64,000 bases of DNA from Micromonospora thermarum (GTDB lineage Bacteria; Actinomycetota; Actinomycetes; Mycobacteriales; Micromonosporaceae), in the NCBI RefSeq assembly GCF_012034245.1, contig NZ_JAATEO010000022.1:51808-115807 (forward strand), in the 5' to 3' direction. Position 1 is the first letter of the stretch, and the number at the start of each line of letters is the position of its first letter. Under the pieces are notes generated by a model. That model saw only the letters and a program-made list of their open reading frames with translations. It ran no database searches and had not been told where the DNA came from. The position numbers and the translations under genes are program-made. Of the stretch, positions 1 to 7,629 are shown piece after piece.

Positions 1-320
1 TGGACGGCGGGCGGGCCGTCCGGCGGTACGCCCAGGACGCCACCGTCGACCTCTACCTGGACTGGGGCTACATCCTCTACTCCAGCGCGCGGCACAGCGC
101 CATGTACGACGACAGCTACCAGGGCCCGGAGGAGGGCGCCGACGCCCGCTGCCGGACGTACCGGGAGGCGGAGCGGGACACCTTCCCGCACAAGTACATC
201 GGTGGCGGCAACCAGCAGTACTGCTTCACCACCTCGGAGGGGCACCCCGGCTGGGTGCAGGCGGTCAACACGGTCGGCGACGGCGGCCTGATCCTCAAGG
301 TCACCGTCTGGGCGGGGTGA
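1..320 (+). CDS. C-terminal part of an unknown protein (5' end outside window)
   Basis: The reading frame is already open at the window edge (codons from position 3) and stops with TGA at 318-320, leaving about 105 residues. The visible part is hydrophilic, with two cysteines (in DARC and QQYC) and several aromatic clusters such as YLDWGYILY. It ends in an amphipathic segment GGLILKVTVWAG. I recognise no family. An internal ATG at 102 exists, but coding-like sequence continues upstream of it, so the gene is treated as 5'-truncated by the window. It runs toward crtB on the opposite strand; only 37 bp separate the two stop codons. Confidence 0.6.
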   Translation, partial: DGGRAVRRYAQDATVDLYLDWGYILYSSARHSAMYDDSYQGPEEGADARCRTYREAERDTFPHKYIGGGNQQYCFTTSEGHPGWVQAVNTVGDGGLILKVTVWAG

Positions 321-357
321 CGCGGTCGGCGCAGCCGGACTCGGGTCACTCACAGAC

Positions 358-1269
358 TCACCGGACCGGCGGGCCGGGCACCGTGACCGGGGTGCCGGCC
401 GGGGTGAGCAGGGCGCGGGCGGCCACCGCCATCCGGCGTCGCTGCGGCACGACGGCCCGGCGGACGAAGACGTCGAAGTCCTGGGCGGCCACCTCGCCGA
501 GGATCCCGCCGTAGAGCGCGTACGCGGTGCGTATGCAGGCCTGCGAGGCGGGCGCGAGCATCGTGACGCCCGCAGCGGCGGCGGCGTAGTGCGCCTGGGC
601 GCGGGCGACCTCGTACCGGACGAGGTCGCGGATCGCCCCGGTGGAGCGTCCGGCCGCGCGGGCGGCGAGCAGGTTGTCGCGGGTGACCCCGAAGCGCGCC
701 ATGTCCTCGTCGGGCAGGTACGTGCGGCCGCGGTCGAGATCCTCGGCGACGTCCCGGATGAAGTTCGTCAACTGGAAGGCGAACCCGAGCTGGCGGGCCG
801 GCTCCCGGGCCGCCAGCGGGTCGGAGCTGCCCAGGATCGGCAGCATCATCGTGCCGATGACCGCCGCCGAACCCTCCATGTAGTCGAGCAGGTGGTCGTA
901 GGTGCGGTACGAGTGGACGGTCAGGTCCATCGCCATGCTCTTCAGAAACGACGCGAAGTCGTCCCGGTCGAGATCGAAGACGGCGATCGTGTGCAGGACG
1001 GCGGGGAGCAGCGGGTCGTCGACCGGCTCGCCGTGCAGGCCGGCGACGAACCGGCCGCCCCAGTCGTCGAGGCGGGCGGCCCGCTCGGCCGGGGGCAGGT
1101 CCTCGGTGCGGTCGACGATCTCGTCCGCGTACCGCGTGAATCCGTACAGGGCGTGGACGTGCCGCCGTTTCCAGGCGGGCAGCAACCGGGTGGCGAGATA
1201 GTAGGTACGACCGTGACGCCGGTGCAGGTCACGGCAACGGTCATAGGCAGCGGTGAGATCCGTGTCCAC
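358..1269 (-). CDS. crtB: phytoene synthase
   Basis: CrtB condenses two geranylgeranyl diphosphates head-to-head to give phytoene, the first committed C40 carotenoid step. The 303-residue product carries both aspartate-rich motifs of the squalene/phytoene synthase family: DEIVD at residues 49-53 and DVAED at 172-176, followed by the conserved DRGRTYLP stretch. The length is normal for actinobacterial CrtB. The start is a GTG at 1269 behind a strong GGGAGGG site. It is divergent from crtE, sharing a 64-bp promoter region that contains a direct repeat. A squalene/dehydrosqualene synthase is possible in principle, but the crtI and crtE neighbours make phytoene synthase much more likely. Confidence 0.93.
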   Translation of the reverse strand: MDTDLTAAYDRCRDLHRRHGRTYYLATRLLPAWKRRHVHALYGFTRYADEIVDRTEDLPPAERAARLDDWGGRFVAGLHGEPVDDPLLPAVLHTIAVFDLDRDDFASFLKSMAMDLTVHSYRTYDHLLDYMEGSAAVIGTMMLPILGSSDPLAAREPARQLGFAFQLTNFIRDVAEDLDRGRTYLPDEDMARFGVTRDNLLAARAAGRSTGAIRDLVRYEVARAQAHYAAAAAGVTMLAPASQACIRTAYALYGGILGEVAAQDFDVFVRRAVVPQRRRMAVAARALLTPAGTPVTVPGPPVR

Positions 1270-1283
1270 CGGCCCTCCCTCTT

Positions 1284-1304
1284 ATCGACGCACCAATCGA
1301 CGCA
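1284..1304. promoter_or_regulatory. direct repeat in crtB/crtE divergent promoter, candidate regulator site
   Basis: Two exact copies of ATCGACGCA lie at 1284-1292 and 1296-1304, a 12-bp period, in the only non-coding DNA between the divergent crtB and crtE starts. CarH/LitR-type B12 regulators are known to bind direct repeats in such promoters, and a gene of that type ends this operon (4590-5534). The link is inference. Confidence 0.45.
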
Positions 1305-1333
1305 ACTCGTAACTCTAGGGTACGCTCGCCGAC

Positions 1334-2488
1334 ATGGCCAACGACGCAGTTGCGGGCGACGCACTCCGCGCACCACCGGCACGCCCGGCGGTCGGGGACG
1401 ACCCGGTCCGCGCGGTCCTGGCCGCGTACACGAAGGACCTGGTCACGGGGGTGGACGACACGCTCACCGCCTTCCTCGCCGCCGAGGTCGACACGCTGAC
1501 CGAGATCGACGCGGCGATGGGCGGGTTCGCCGCGACCGCGCGCGACTGCGTCCTGGCCGGTGGCAAGCGGGTACGTCCGACGTTCGCGTACTGGGGCTGG
1601 CGCGGCGTGGTCGGCGGCGCCGAGCCGATGGCACCGGTGCTGCCGCCGCTCGCCGCGCTGGAGCTGCTGCACACGTTCGCGCTGGTCCACGACGACGTGA
1701 TGGACGCCTCCGCGACCCGGCGCGGCCGGCCCGCCGCGCACGTGGCGGCCGCCGCCCAGCACGCCGCCGCCGGCCACCGCGGCGACTCCCGCCGGTTCGG
1801 CGAGGCGGTCGCGGTGCTGATCGGCGACCTCTGCATGGTCTGGGCCGACCGGCTGCTCTCCCACACCGCCCTGCCACCGGCGCGCCTGCTCGACGTCCGG
1901 CGCTGCTACGACCAGATGCGGGTGGAGACGGTCGCCGGGCAGTACCTGGACGTCCTCGGCGAGAACGACCCGGCGAACTGGTCGGTGGACCGGGCGTTGC
2001 GCGTCGCCCGGTACAAGACCGCGAGCTACACGGTCCAGCGGCCGCTGCTCTTCGGCGCCGCCTTGGCGGGTGGCGACGTCGACGGGCCGCTGGTCGCCGC
2101 GTACACCCGCTACGGGCTGGCCGTCGGCGAGGCGTTCCAGCTCTGCGACGACCTGCTCGGCGTCTACGGCGACCCGGCGACCACCGGGAAGCCGGCCGGC
2201 GACGACCTGCGCACCGGAAAGCCGACCGCGCTGCTCATGCTGGCCCGTCAACTGGCCGGCCCGGCGCAGCGCCGCGCGCTCGACCGGATCGGCGCCGACG
2301 CCGGCGACCGGGAGATCGCGCGGCTGGCCGAGCTGGTCGCCGACACCGGTGCGGTCGACCGCGTGGAACGGATGATCTCCGACCGGGTGGCCGAGGCGCT
2401 GGCCGCCCTCGACGCCCCGTCGATCGACGGGACCGCGCGCACCGCGCTGACGGGTCTCGCCGTCGCCACGACGAACCGGCGGGCATGA
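1334..2488 (+). CDS. crtE: polyprenyl (geranylgeranyl) diphosphate synthase
   Basis: This trans-isoprenyl diphosphate synthase (384 residues) probably makes the geranylgeranyl diphosphate used by CrtB. The first aspartate-rich motif is DDVMD (residues 120-124), followed by the expected arginine pair in TRRGRP. The second motif reads CDDLLGVYGD (from about residue 271), a form common in actinobacterial members. The GGKRVRP substrate-binding segment is at about 76-82. The ATG at 1334 lies 8 bp after a -10-like TACGCT (1321-1326), so the transcript may be nearly leaderless. It is the first gene of crtE-crtI-idi-merR. Chain length cannot be fixed from sequence alone; GGPP is inferred from context. 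Confidence 0.9.
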   Translation: MANDAVAGDALRAPPARPAVGDDPVRAVLAAYTKDLVTGVDDTLTAFLAAEVDTLTEIDAAMGGFAATARDCVLAGGKRVRPTFAYWGWRGVVGGAEPMAPVLPPLAALELLHTFALVHDDVMDASATRRGRPAAHVAAAAQHAAAGHRGDSRRFGEAVAVLIGDLCMVWADRLLSHTALPPARLLDVRRCYDQMRVETVAGQYLDVLGENDPANWSVDRALRVARYKTASYTVQRPLLFGAALAGGDVDGPLVAAYTRYGLAVGEAFQLCDDLLGVYGDPATTGKPAGDDLRTGKPTALLMLARQLAGPAQRRALDRIGADAGDREIARLAELVADTGAVDRVERMISDRVAEALAALDAPSIDGTARTALTGLAVATTNRRA

Positions 2489-2519
2489 TGGGCAACTTCG
2501 CACAAGGAGGTGGTCGCGC

Positions 2520-4001
2520 GTGCGCACCGTGAACGGGCGTACGGACCGGGTCGTGGTCGTCGGGGCCGGGCTCGGCGGGCTGGCCTGCGCGCTGCACCTG
2601 GCCGGCAGCGGCCGGCAGGTGACGGTGCTGGAACGCGAGCCGGTGCCCGGTGGCCGGGCCGGTCGGCTCAGCGTCGACGGGTACGAGTTCGACACCGGCC
2701 CCACCGTGCTCACCATGCCCGACCTGATCGCCGAGGCGCTCGGCGCGGTCGGTGAGGAACTGGACGACTGGCTGGACCTGACACCGCTCGACCCCGCGTA
2801 CCGGGCGTACTACCCGGACGGCTCGACCCTCGACGTCATCACCGACACAACCCGGATGGCCGTCGAGATCGCGAAGGTCTGCGGGCCCCGCGAGGCCGAC
2901 GGCTACCTGCGCTTCGTGGACTACGCGCGCGACCTGTGGCGGCTGGAGCGGGCCGACTTCATCGAGCGCAACCTCGACGCGCCGACCGACCTGCTCACCG
3001 GCAACCTGCTGAAGCTGCTCGCCAACGGCGCGTTCCGCCGGCTCCAGACGAAGATCAACCAGTTCTTCCGGGATCCGCGCACCCAACGGATCTTCTCCTT
3101 CCAGGCCATGTACGCCGGGCTCGCCCCGCACGACGCGCTGGCCATCTACGCGGTCATCGCGTACCTCGACTCCGTGGCCGGCGTGTACTTCCCGCGCGGC
3201 GGCGTCCACGCGGTCTCGCGCGCGATGGCCGGCGCCGCCGAGAAGCACGGCGTGCAGATCCGGTACGGGACCACGGTGACCCGGGTGGAGACCGCCGGTG
3301 ACCGCGCCACCGGCGTGCGGACCGCGGAGGGCGAGTTCGTCCCGGCGGACGTGGTGGTGCTCAACCCCGACCTGCCGGTCGCGTACCGGGACCTGCTCCC
3401 GCCGGCCCGGCCACGCCGGCTGACCTACTCGCCGTCCTGCGTGGTTCTGCATGTCGGTTCGACGCGGGGTTATGGCAAGATCGCTCACCACAACATCCAT
3501 TTCGGGCGGTCGTGGCGGGGCACCTTCGACGAGGTCATCCGGCGCGGTGACCTGATGAGCGACCCGTCGCTGCTGGTCACCAACCCGAGCCGGACCGACC
3601 CGTCGGTGGCGCCGGCCGGGCGGCACACCTACTACGTGCTGGCCCCGGTGCCCAACCTCGACCGGGGGCCGTACGACTGGCGGGGCGGCCTCGCCGACCG
3701 ATACGCCGGCCGGCTGGTGGAGACGCTGGAGGAGCGCGGCTACGTGGGCTTCGCGGACGGCATCGAGGTGCTACGGACGATCACACCCGCCGAATGGGCG
3801 GAGCAGGGCATGGCGGCCGGCACGCCGTTCGCCTCCGCGCACAGCCTCTTCCAGACCGGCCCGTTCCGCCCGTCCAACCTGCACCGTGGCCTGGGGAACG
3901 TGGTCTTCGTCGGCTCCGGCACCCAACCCGGCGTCGGCGTGCCGATGGTGCTGATCTCCGGCAAGCTCGCTGCCGCCCGCGTGACGGAGGGCCGCCGGTG
4001 A
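2520..4001 (+). CDS. crtI: phytoene desaturase
   Basis: CrtI is an FAD-dependent desaturase that introduces double bonds into phytoene to give neurosporene or lycopene. The 493-residue product opens with a dinucleotide-binding motif (VVVGAGLGGLACALH, residues 12-26) followed by the FAD-ribose acidic end (LERE). It ends with the CrtI-type signature around GTQPGVGVPMVLISGKLAA. The GTG start at 2520 follows an AAGGAGG site at about 2503-2509. It is separated by 31 bp from crtE and overlaps idi by four bases (GTGA), so the genes are co-transcribed. No cyclase, hydroxylase or ketolase gene is present here, so the final pigment is unknown. Confidence 0.92.
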   Translation: MRTVNGRTDRVVVVGAGLGGLACALHLAGSGRQVTVLEREPVPGGRAGRLSVDGYEFDTGPTVLTMPDLIAEALGAVGEELDDWLDLTPLDPAYRAYYPDGSTLDVITDTTRMAVEIAKVCGPREADGYLRFVDYARDLWRLERADFIERNLDAPTDLLTGNLLKLLANGAFRRLQTKINQFFRDPRTQRIFSFQAMYAGLAPHDALAIYAVIAYLDSVAGVYFPRGGVHAVSRAMAGAAEKHGVQIRYGTTVTRVETAGDRATGVRTAEGEFVPADVVVLNPDLPVAYRDLLPPARPRRLTYSPSCVVLHVGSTRGYGKIAHHNIHFGRSWRGTFDEVIRRGDLMSDPSLLVTNPSRTDPSVAPAGRHTYYVLAPVPNLDRGPYDWRGGLADRYAGRLVETLEERGYVGFADGIEVLRTITPAEWAEQGMAAGTPFASAHSLFQTGPFRPSNLHRGLGNVVFVGSGTQPGVGVPMVLISGKLAAARVTEGRR

Positions 4002-4600
4002 CCGCCCGCGAAGCCCACCAGGTCGAACTGGTGGACGACGCCGGCCGGACGACCGGCCAGACCACCGTGTCCGCCGCGCACCAACCGCCGGGGAAGCTGC
4101 ACCGGGCGTTCTCGGTGCTGCTGGTCGACCCGGCGGGCCGGGTGCTGCTCCAGCGCCGTGCGGCGGTGAAGACCCGCTTCCCCCTGCGGTGGGGCAACTC
4201 CTGCTGCGGCCACCCGGGGCCGGGCGAGTCGCTGAGCGTGGCCGCCAACCGCCGGCTCGCCGAGGAGTTGGGCGTCGGCCCGGTCGAGCTGACCGAGATC
4301 GGGGTGTACGTCTACTACGCCGAGGATCCGGTCACCGGCCGGGTCGAGTTCGAGTACGACCACGTCCTGCGCGGTGTCCTCCCGCCGGACACCCCACTGC
4401 GGCCGGACCCGGACGAGGTCGCCGAGTTGCGCTGGGTGGACCCCGTCGAGCTGGAGGCCGATCTCGACGTCGACCCGTACGCGTACGCCCCCTGGTTGGG
4501 CGGGGTGGTGAGCCGCCTCCTGCGCCCCTCCGATCCGGCCGGACCCGCCGCGCTCCAGCCGGGCGCGGCCGACGCTCCGGAGCGGTCGGGTGGCGGATGA
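3998..4600 (+). CDS. idi: isopentenyl-diphosphate delta-isomerase, type 1
   Basis: Type 1 Idi interconverts isopentenyl and dimethylallyl diphosphate and so feeds CrtE. The 200-residue product has the Nudix-fold features of the family: the RWGNSCCGHP segment holding the catalytic Cys (residues 69/70), the Nudix-like helix ANRRLAEELG, and the metal-binding Glu pair in RVEFEYDHV (E117, E119). The GTG start at 3998 overlaps the crtI stop (GTGA). The open frame continues upstream inside crtI but shows no family similarity there. Placement in the crt operon suggests isomerase demand is tied to carotenoid production. Confidence 0.92.
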   Translation: MTAREAHQVELVDDAGRTTGQTTVSAAHQPPGKLHRAFSVLLVDPAGRVLLQRRAAVKTRFPLRWGNSCCGHPGPGESLSVAANRRLAEELGVGPVELTEIGVYVYYAEDPVTGRVEFEYDHVLRGVLPPDTPLRPDPDEVAELRWVDPVELEADLDVDPYAYAPWLGGVVSRLLRPSDPAGPAALQPGAADAPERSGGG

Positions 4601-5534
4601 GGCGCTGAGCGCGGGGGCCGTCGCCCGGCGGCTGGGGGTCGCCGTGACGACGCTGCGCACCTGGCACCAGCGCTACGGGCTCGGGCCGAGCGAGCACGTC
4701 CCGGGGTACCACCGCAGGTACACGCTGGCAGACCTCGCGCGCCTGGAGATCATGCGGCGGCTCACCGCCGAGGGGATCGCCCCGGCCGAGGCTGCCCGCT
4801 GGGCACGCCAGGCACCCGACGCGGTGCCGGCCGTACGAGCCGCCCGGGTCCGCACGGCCGGCACCCGCGACGGGGGCGGCACCACCATCCCGGTGGGGCG
4901 GGCCGGTCCGGCGGCCCGCGGGTTGGCCCGCGCCGCCATGCGGCTGGACTCGGTCGTCATGAGCGAGACGATCGCCCGCACCATCCAGGTCGAGGGTGTG
5001 GTCGCCACCTGGGACGGGCTCCTGCGTCCCGTCCTCGCCGGGATCGGCGAGCGGCACGCCGCCACGACCGCGTTCATCGAGGTCGAGCACCTGGTGTCCC
5101 GGTGCGTCTCGGAGGCCCTCGCCGCGGTCGCGCGCGCCCACGCGCCCGGCGGCCCACCCCGCATCCTGCTCTCCTGCGCCGACGAGGAGCAGCACAGCCT
5201 GCCGCTGGAGGCGCTCGGCGCGGCGCTGGCCGAGGCCGGGGTCGCGTACCGGATGCTCGGCGCCCGGGTGCCGGTGGAGGCGCTGCTGGAGGCGGTCAAC
5301 CGCACCGGGCCCGCCGCCGTCGTGATCTGGTCGCACATCCGCGACACCGCCGACCCTGAGCAGCTCACCGCGCTGCTCGCGGCGCCCCGCCGGCCACTGC
5401 TGGTGCTCGCCGCCGGGCCGGGGTGGCGGGCCGACACGCTCCCGGCGGGGGTCGTCCGGCCGATCGATCTCGCCGAGGCGGTCTCGCTCGCGGTGGCCGT
5501 CCGGGACTCGCTGGACCAGTCGACCGGCGAGTAG
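4590..5534 (+). CDS. MerR-family regulator with cobalamin-binding-like domain (LitR/CarH type)
   Basis: Residues 8-75 form a MerR winged helix (VARRLGVAVTTLRTWHQRYG). Residues about 115-180 form the helical bundle, and 190-305 a Rossmann-like B12-binding domain. In CarH photoreceptors the bundle has a W-x9-EH motif. Here the EH is present (E166, H167) but the Trp position is His156. The lower axial ligand motif survives as E200-Q-H202, although the usual following Gly is Pro. LitR/CarH proteins repress carotenoid genes in the dark using adenosylcobalamin, which fits the position as last gene of the crt operon. The GTG start overlaps idi by 11 bp. Light sensing is inference, given the altered residues. 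Confidence 0.8.
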   Translation: MADEALSAGAVARRLGVAVTTLRTWHQRYGLGPSEHVPGYHRRYTLADLARLEIMRRLTAEGIAPAEAARWARQAPDAVPAVRAARVRTAGTRDGGGTTIPVGRAGPAARGLARAAMRLDSVVMSETIARTIQVEGVVATWDGLLRPVLAGIGERHAATTAFIEVEHLVSRCVSEALAAVARAHAPGGPPRILLSCADEEQHSLPLEALGAALAEAGVAYRMLGARVPVEALLEAVNRTGPAAVVIWSHIRDTADPEQLTALLAAPRRPLLVLAAGPGWRADTLPAGVVRPIDLAEAVSLAVAVRDSLDQSTGE

Positions 5535-5553
5535 GACCGGTTCGTCCCGTCCT

Positions 5554-5589
5554 GCCTGGGTCCGCCGCGCCGACGCGGCGGGCCCAGGC
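5554..5589 (+). terminator. hairpin after the crt operon
   Basis: Inverted repeat with 16-bp arms, GCCTGGGTCCGCCGCG (5554-5569) and its complement at 5574-5589 (one G-T pair), around a 4-nt loop. It starts 20 bp after the regulator's stop codon. There is no clear T-run. Confidence 0.6.
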
Positions 5590-5718
5590 GCGCTCACGCA
5601 CCGTGACGTGATCGGCCCATAGCTGTGACGCACGCCCCGCAGGGGTGTCCGGTGCCGGCAACCGTCCCGTAGCCTCCGGGAGGTCCGCCGACCCCCGCCA
5701 CCCCTCGGGAGCGACACG

Positions 5719-6516
5719 ATGCGCCTGCGCGCTCTCCTCGCGTCCGGTCTGGCCCTGGTCGTCCTCACCGGCGGCTGCGGCGACGGCACCGGGCGGCTGC
5801 GGGCCGCCACCGGCCCCAGCCCGGTCGCCTCCGGCACGCTTCCCGCCGAGCCGGCACCGACCGCGACACGCCGACCGAACCCCAAGCCCTCCACCGCCCG
5901 CCCCCTCCGGCCGCTGCCGGACGCGCTGCCCGCCGGGTTGCAGCGCACCACCGGCGAACGCGGCGTCGCGCTCACCTTCGACGACGGCCCGGACCCGGTC
6001 TGGACCCCCAAGGTGCTCGACCGGCTGCGCGCGGCCCGCGTCACGGCCACCTTCTGTGTGGTCGGTACGCAGGTCCGCCGCCACCCCGACCTGGTCCGCC
6101 GCATCGTGCGGGAGGGCCACCAGCTCTGCAACCACAGCTGGAACCACGACGTCGACCTGGGCCGGCGACCGGTCGCCGAGATCCGGGCCGACCTGCAACG
6201 GACCCACCGGGCCATCCGGACGGCCACCCCCGGCGCCCGGGTCCCCTTCTACCGCCAGCCCGGCGGACGTTGGACACCCGAAGTGGTCAAGGTGGCCAAG
6301 CAGCTCGGGATGCGGTCGCTGCACTGGACCGTCGACCCGCGGGACTGGGGAAAGCCTCCGGCCGAGACGATCAGCGAGCGCGTACACACCGCCGCCCGGC
6401 CCGGCGCGGTCATCCTGCTGCACGACGGGGGCGGCGACCGGGCCGCCACCCTGGCCGCGTGCCCCCAGATGATCACCGACCTCAAGAACCGGTACGGGGT
6501 CGTCCGGCTCCGCTAG
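5719..6516 (+). CDS. polysaccharide deacetylase (NodB fold) lipoprotein
   Basis: This 265-residue protein has a lipoprotein signal (LVVLTGGC, lipidated Cys20), then a Pro/Ala/Thr-rich linker to about residue 72 and a NodB deacetylase domain. The metal and catalytic residues are visible: TFDDGP with Asp88/Asp89, the H-S-W-N-H zinc motif (His139, His143), and a late VILLHDGGG motif. It should act outside the membrane on cell-wall or other N-acetylated glycans. The substrate cannot be told from sequence. It is a single gene following the crt operon terminator. Confidence 0.88.
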   Translation: MRLRALLASGLALVVLTGGCGDGTGRLRAATGPSPVASGTLPAEPAPTATRRPNPKPSTARPLRPLPDALPAGLQRTTGERGVALTFDDGPDPVWTPKVLDRLRAARVTATFCVVGTQVRRHPDLVRRIVREGHQLCNHSWNHDVDLGRRPVAEIRADLQRTHRAIRTATPGARVPFYRQPGGRWTPEVVKVAKQLGMRSLHWTVDPRDWGKPPAETISERVHTAARPGAVILLHDGGGDRAATLAACPQMITDLKNRYGVVRLR

Positions 6517-6644
6517 GGCGTGCCCCGACTCCCGACCGAGTCGCGGCGGGACCGGCACGGAGCGGCCGGGCGGTGCCGTCGATACGTCGCGGGACGCTCC
6601 TGAGCTGCGGATTCCCGGTCTGCTGTGGCTCCAGCCATACCGGT

Positions 6645-6674
6645 TTGGTCGACCGGCGGGGCATCACGTATGCT
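6645..6674 (+). promoter_or_regulatory. candidate promoter upstream of tRNA-Glu
   Basis: TTGGTC (6645-6650) and TATGCT (6669-6674) are separated by 18 bp and resemble -35/-10 elements of the main actinobacterial sigma factor. The tRNA-Glu 5' end is 73 bp downstream. The rest of 6517-6746 shows no gene. Confidence 0.4.
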
Positions 6675-6746
6675 TTCCAAGCCTCCGGCGGGGCCGGATG
6701 GGAGCAAGTCCGCTTGAAGTTGCGAGTGTGCAATGATGGCGGGGCC

Positions 6747-6819
6747 GCCCTCATCGTCTAGCGGCCCAGGACGCCGCCCTTTCAAGGCGGTAGCACGGGT
6801 TCGAATCCCGTTGGGGGCA
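6747..6819 (+). tRNA. tRNA-Glu (anticodon TTC)
   Basis: Cloverleaf folds by eye: acceptor GCCCTCA/TGGGGGC (one G-T pair), anticodon arm CCGCC-CTTTCAA-GGCGG with anticodon TTC, T arm ACGGG-TTCGAAT-CCCGT, discriminator A at 6819. The CCA end is not encoded. Confidence 0.95.
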
Positions 6820-6846
6820 CAGGTCCGGCTTCGGCCGGGCGAGCTA

Positions 6847-6923
6847 GGTCCTGTGGAGCAGTCGGAGTGCTCGCCGCCCTGTCAAGGCGGAGGTCGCGGG
6901 TTCAAGTCCCGTCAGGACCGCCA
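6847..6923 (+). tRNA. tRNA-Asp (anticodon GTC)
   Basis: Acceptor GGTCCTG (6847-6853) pairs with CAGGACC (6913-6919). The anticodon arm CCGCC-CTGTCAA-GGCGG gives anticodon GTC. The T loop is TTCAAGT. After discriminator G at 6920 a genomic CCA follows (6921-6923), unlike the two neighbouring tRNA genes. It lies 27 bp after tRNA-Glu, so they are probably co-transcribed. Confidence 0.95.
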
Positions 6924-6930
6924 GCGCTGA

Positions 6931-6951
6931 CGCCGCGCACCACGCGCGGCG
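6931..6951 (+). terminator. hairpin after tRNA-Asp
   Basis: CGCCGCGC at 6931-6938 pairs with GCGCGGCG at 6944-6951, followed by TTCTG. It sits 7 bp after the tRNA-Asp CCA. Confidence 0.6.
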
Positions 6952-7019
6952 TTCTGCGTATCGGAGCATGTGGCCCGCTCGGCGGAGACCCCGACGGCCG
7001 GGTAGCATGAGCCGAGCAC

Positions 7020-7093
7020 GGCCAGGTAGCTCAGTTGGTACGAGCGTCCGACTGAAAATCGGAAGGTCGGCGGTTCGACCCCGCCCCTGGCCA
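7020..7093 (+). tRNA. tRNA-Phe (anticodon GAA)
   Basis: Acceptor GGCCAGG (7020-7026) pairs with CCTGGCC (7086-7092), discriminator A7093. The anticodon loop CTGAAAA gives anticodon GAA, with arm CCGA/TCGG. A -10-like TAGCAT lies at 7003-7008, 11 bp upstream, so this gene appears to have its own promoter. Confidence 0.95.
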
Positions 7094-7119
7094 CATAGCC
7101 TTTCGCCGGGCTACAGCAG

Positions 7120-7147
7120 CGCCGACCAGCGGAAACGCAGGTCGGCG
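7120..7147 (+). terminator. hairpin after tRNA-Phe
   Basis: CGCCGACC (7120-7127) and GGTCGGCG (7140-7147) form an 8-bp stem, followed by a T-rich tail TTCTGCTTTT, a good intrinsic terminator. Confidence 0.7.
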
Positions 7148-7272
7148 TTCTGCTTTTCGGCACGGGATCCTGACCCCCGGCCTGCCTCGTCGATCCGCCG
7201 ATGGCGCCCCCTGTCGTACGTGGGTTGCGCGCCAGCTCTGGCATCATGCCGCTTGGGCGCTATCATCGCTTC

Positions 7273-7629
7273 ATGGCGATTGGTTGCACCTCTGGTCTCG
7301 AACCTGCCGTGGCGTTGTTCCGATCCCTCGGTGATCCGACCCGGTTGGCGATCCTGCGACGGCTCGCGTCTGGGGAGGCGCGGGTGGTGGACCTGACCAA
7401 CGAGTTGGGCCTGGCACAGTCGACGGTGTCGAAGCACCTGGCCTGTCTCCGTGACTGCGGACTGATCGACTACCGGGTCGACGGCCGCCAGTCGTTCTAT
7501 GCGTTGACCCGACACGAACTGCTCGACCTGTTGCGTTCGGCAGAGCAGGTTCTCGCCGCCACCGGGGAGGCCGTCGCGCTCTGCCCGGTCTACGGGACGC
7601 CGGCCACCTCCCCGGCGGCGGCCGCGTGA
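7273..7629 (+). CDS. ArsR/SmtB-family metal-sensing repressor, CmtR-like
   Basis: This 118-residue winged-helix protein has the ArsR fold (SLGDPTRLAILRRL, then recognition helix AQSTVSKHLACLRDCGL). The metal ligands of mycobacterial CmtR (Cys57, Cys61, Cys102) have clear counterparts at Cys58, Cys62 (CLRDC) and Cys104 (VALCPVYG). It is therefore predicted to sense Cd(II)/Pb(II) or a similar soft metal and release DNA on binding. The ATG at 7273 was chosen because the family begins just before the first helix; the frame is open to 7201. The following transporter gene overlaps it by four bases (GTGA), giving a classic repressor-efflux pair. Confidence 0.85.
   Translation: MAIGCTSGLEPAVALFRSLGDPTRLAILRRLASGEARVVDLTNELGLAQSTVSKHLACLRDCGLIDYRVDGRQSFYALTRHELLDLLRSAEQVLAATGEAVALCPVYGTPATSPAAAA

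Noticed and set aside
589..2532. Long plus-strand frame antisense to crtB and out of frame with crtE
   Set aside because: Arg/Gly-rich text without domains; the crtB and crtE frames explain the DNA.
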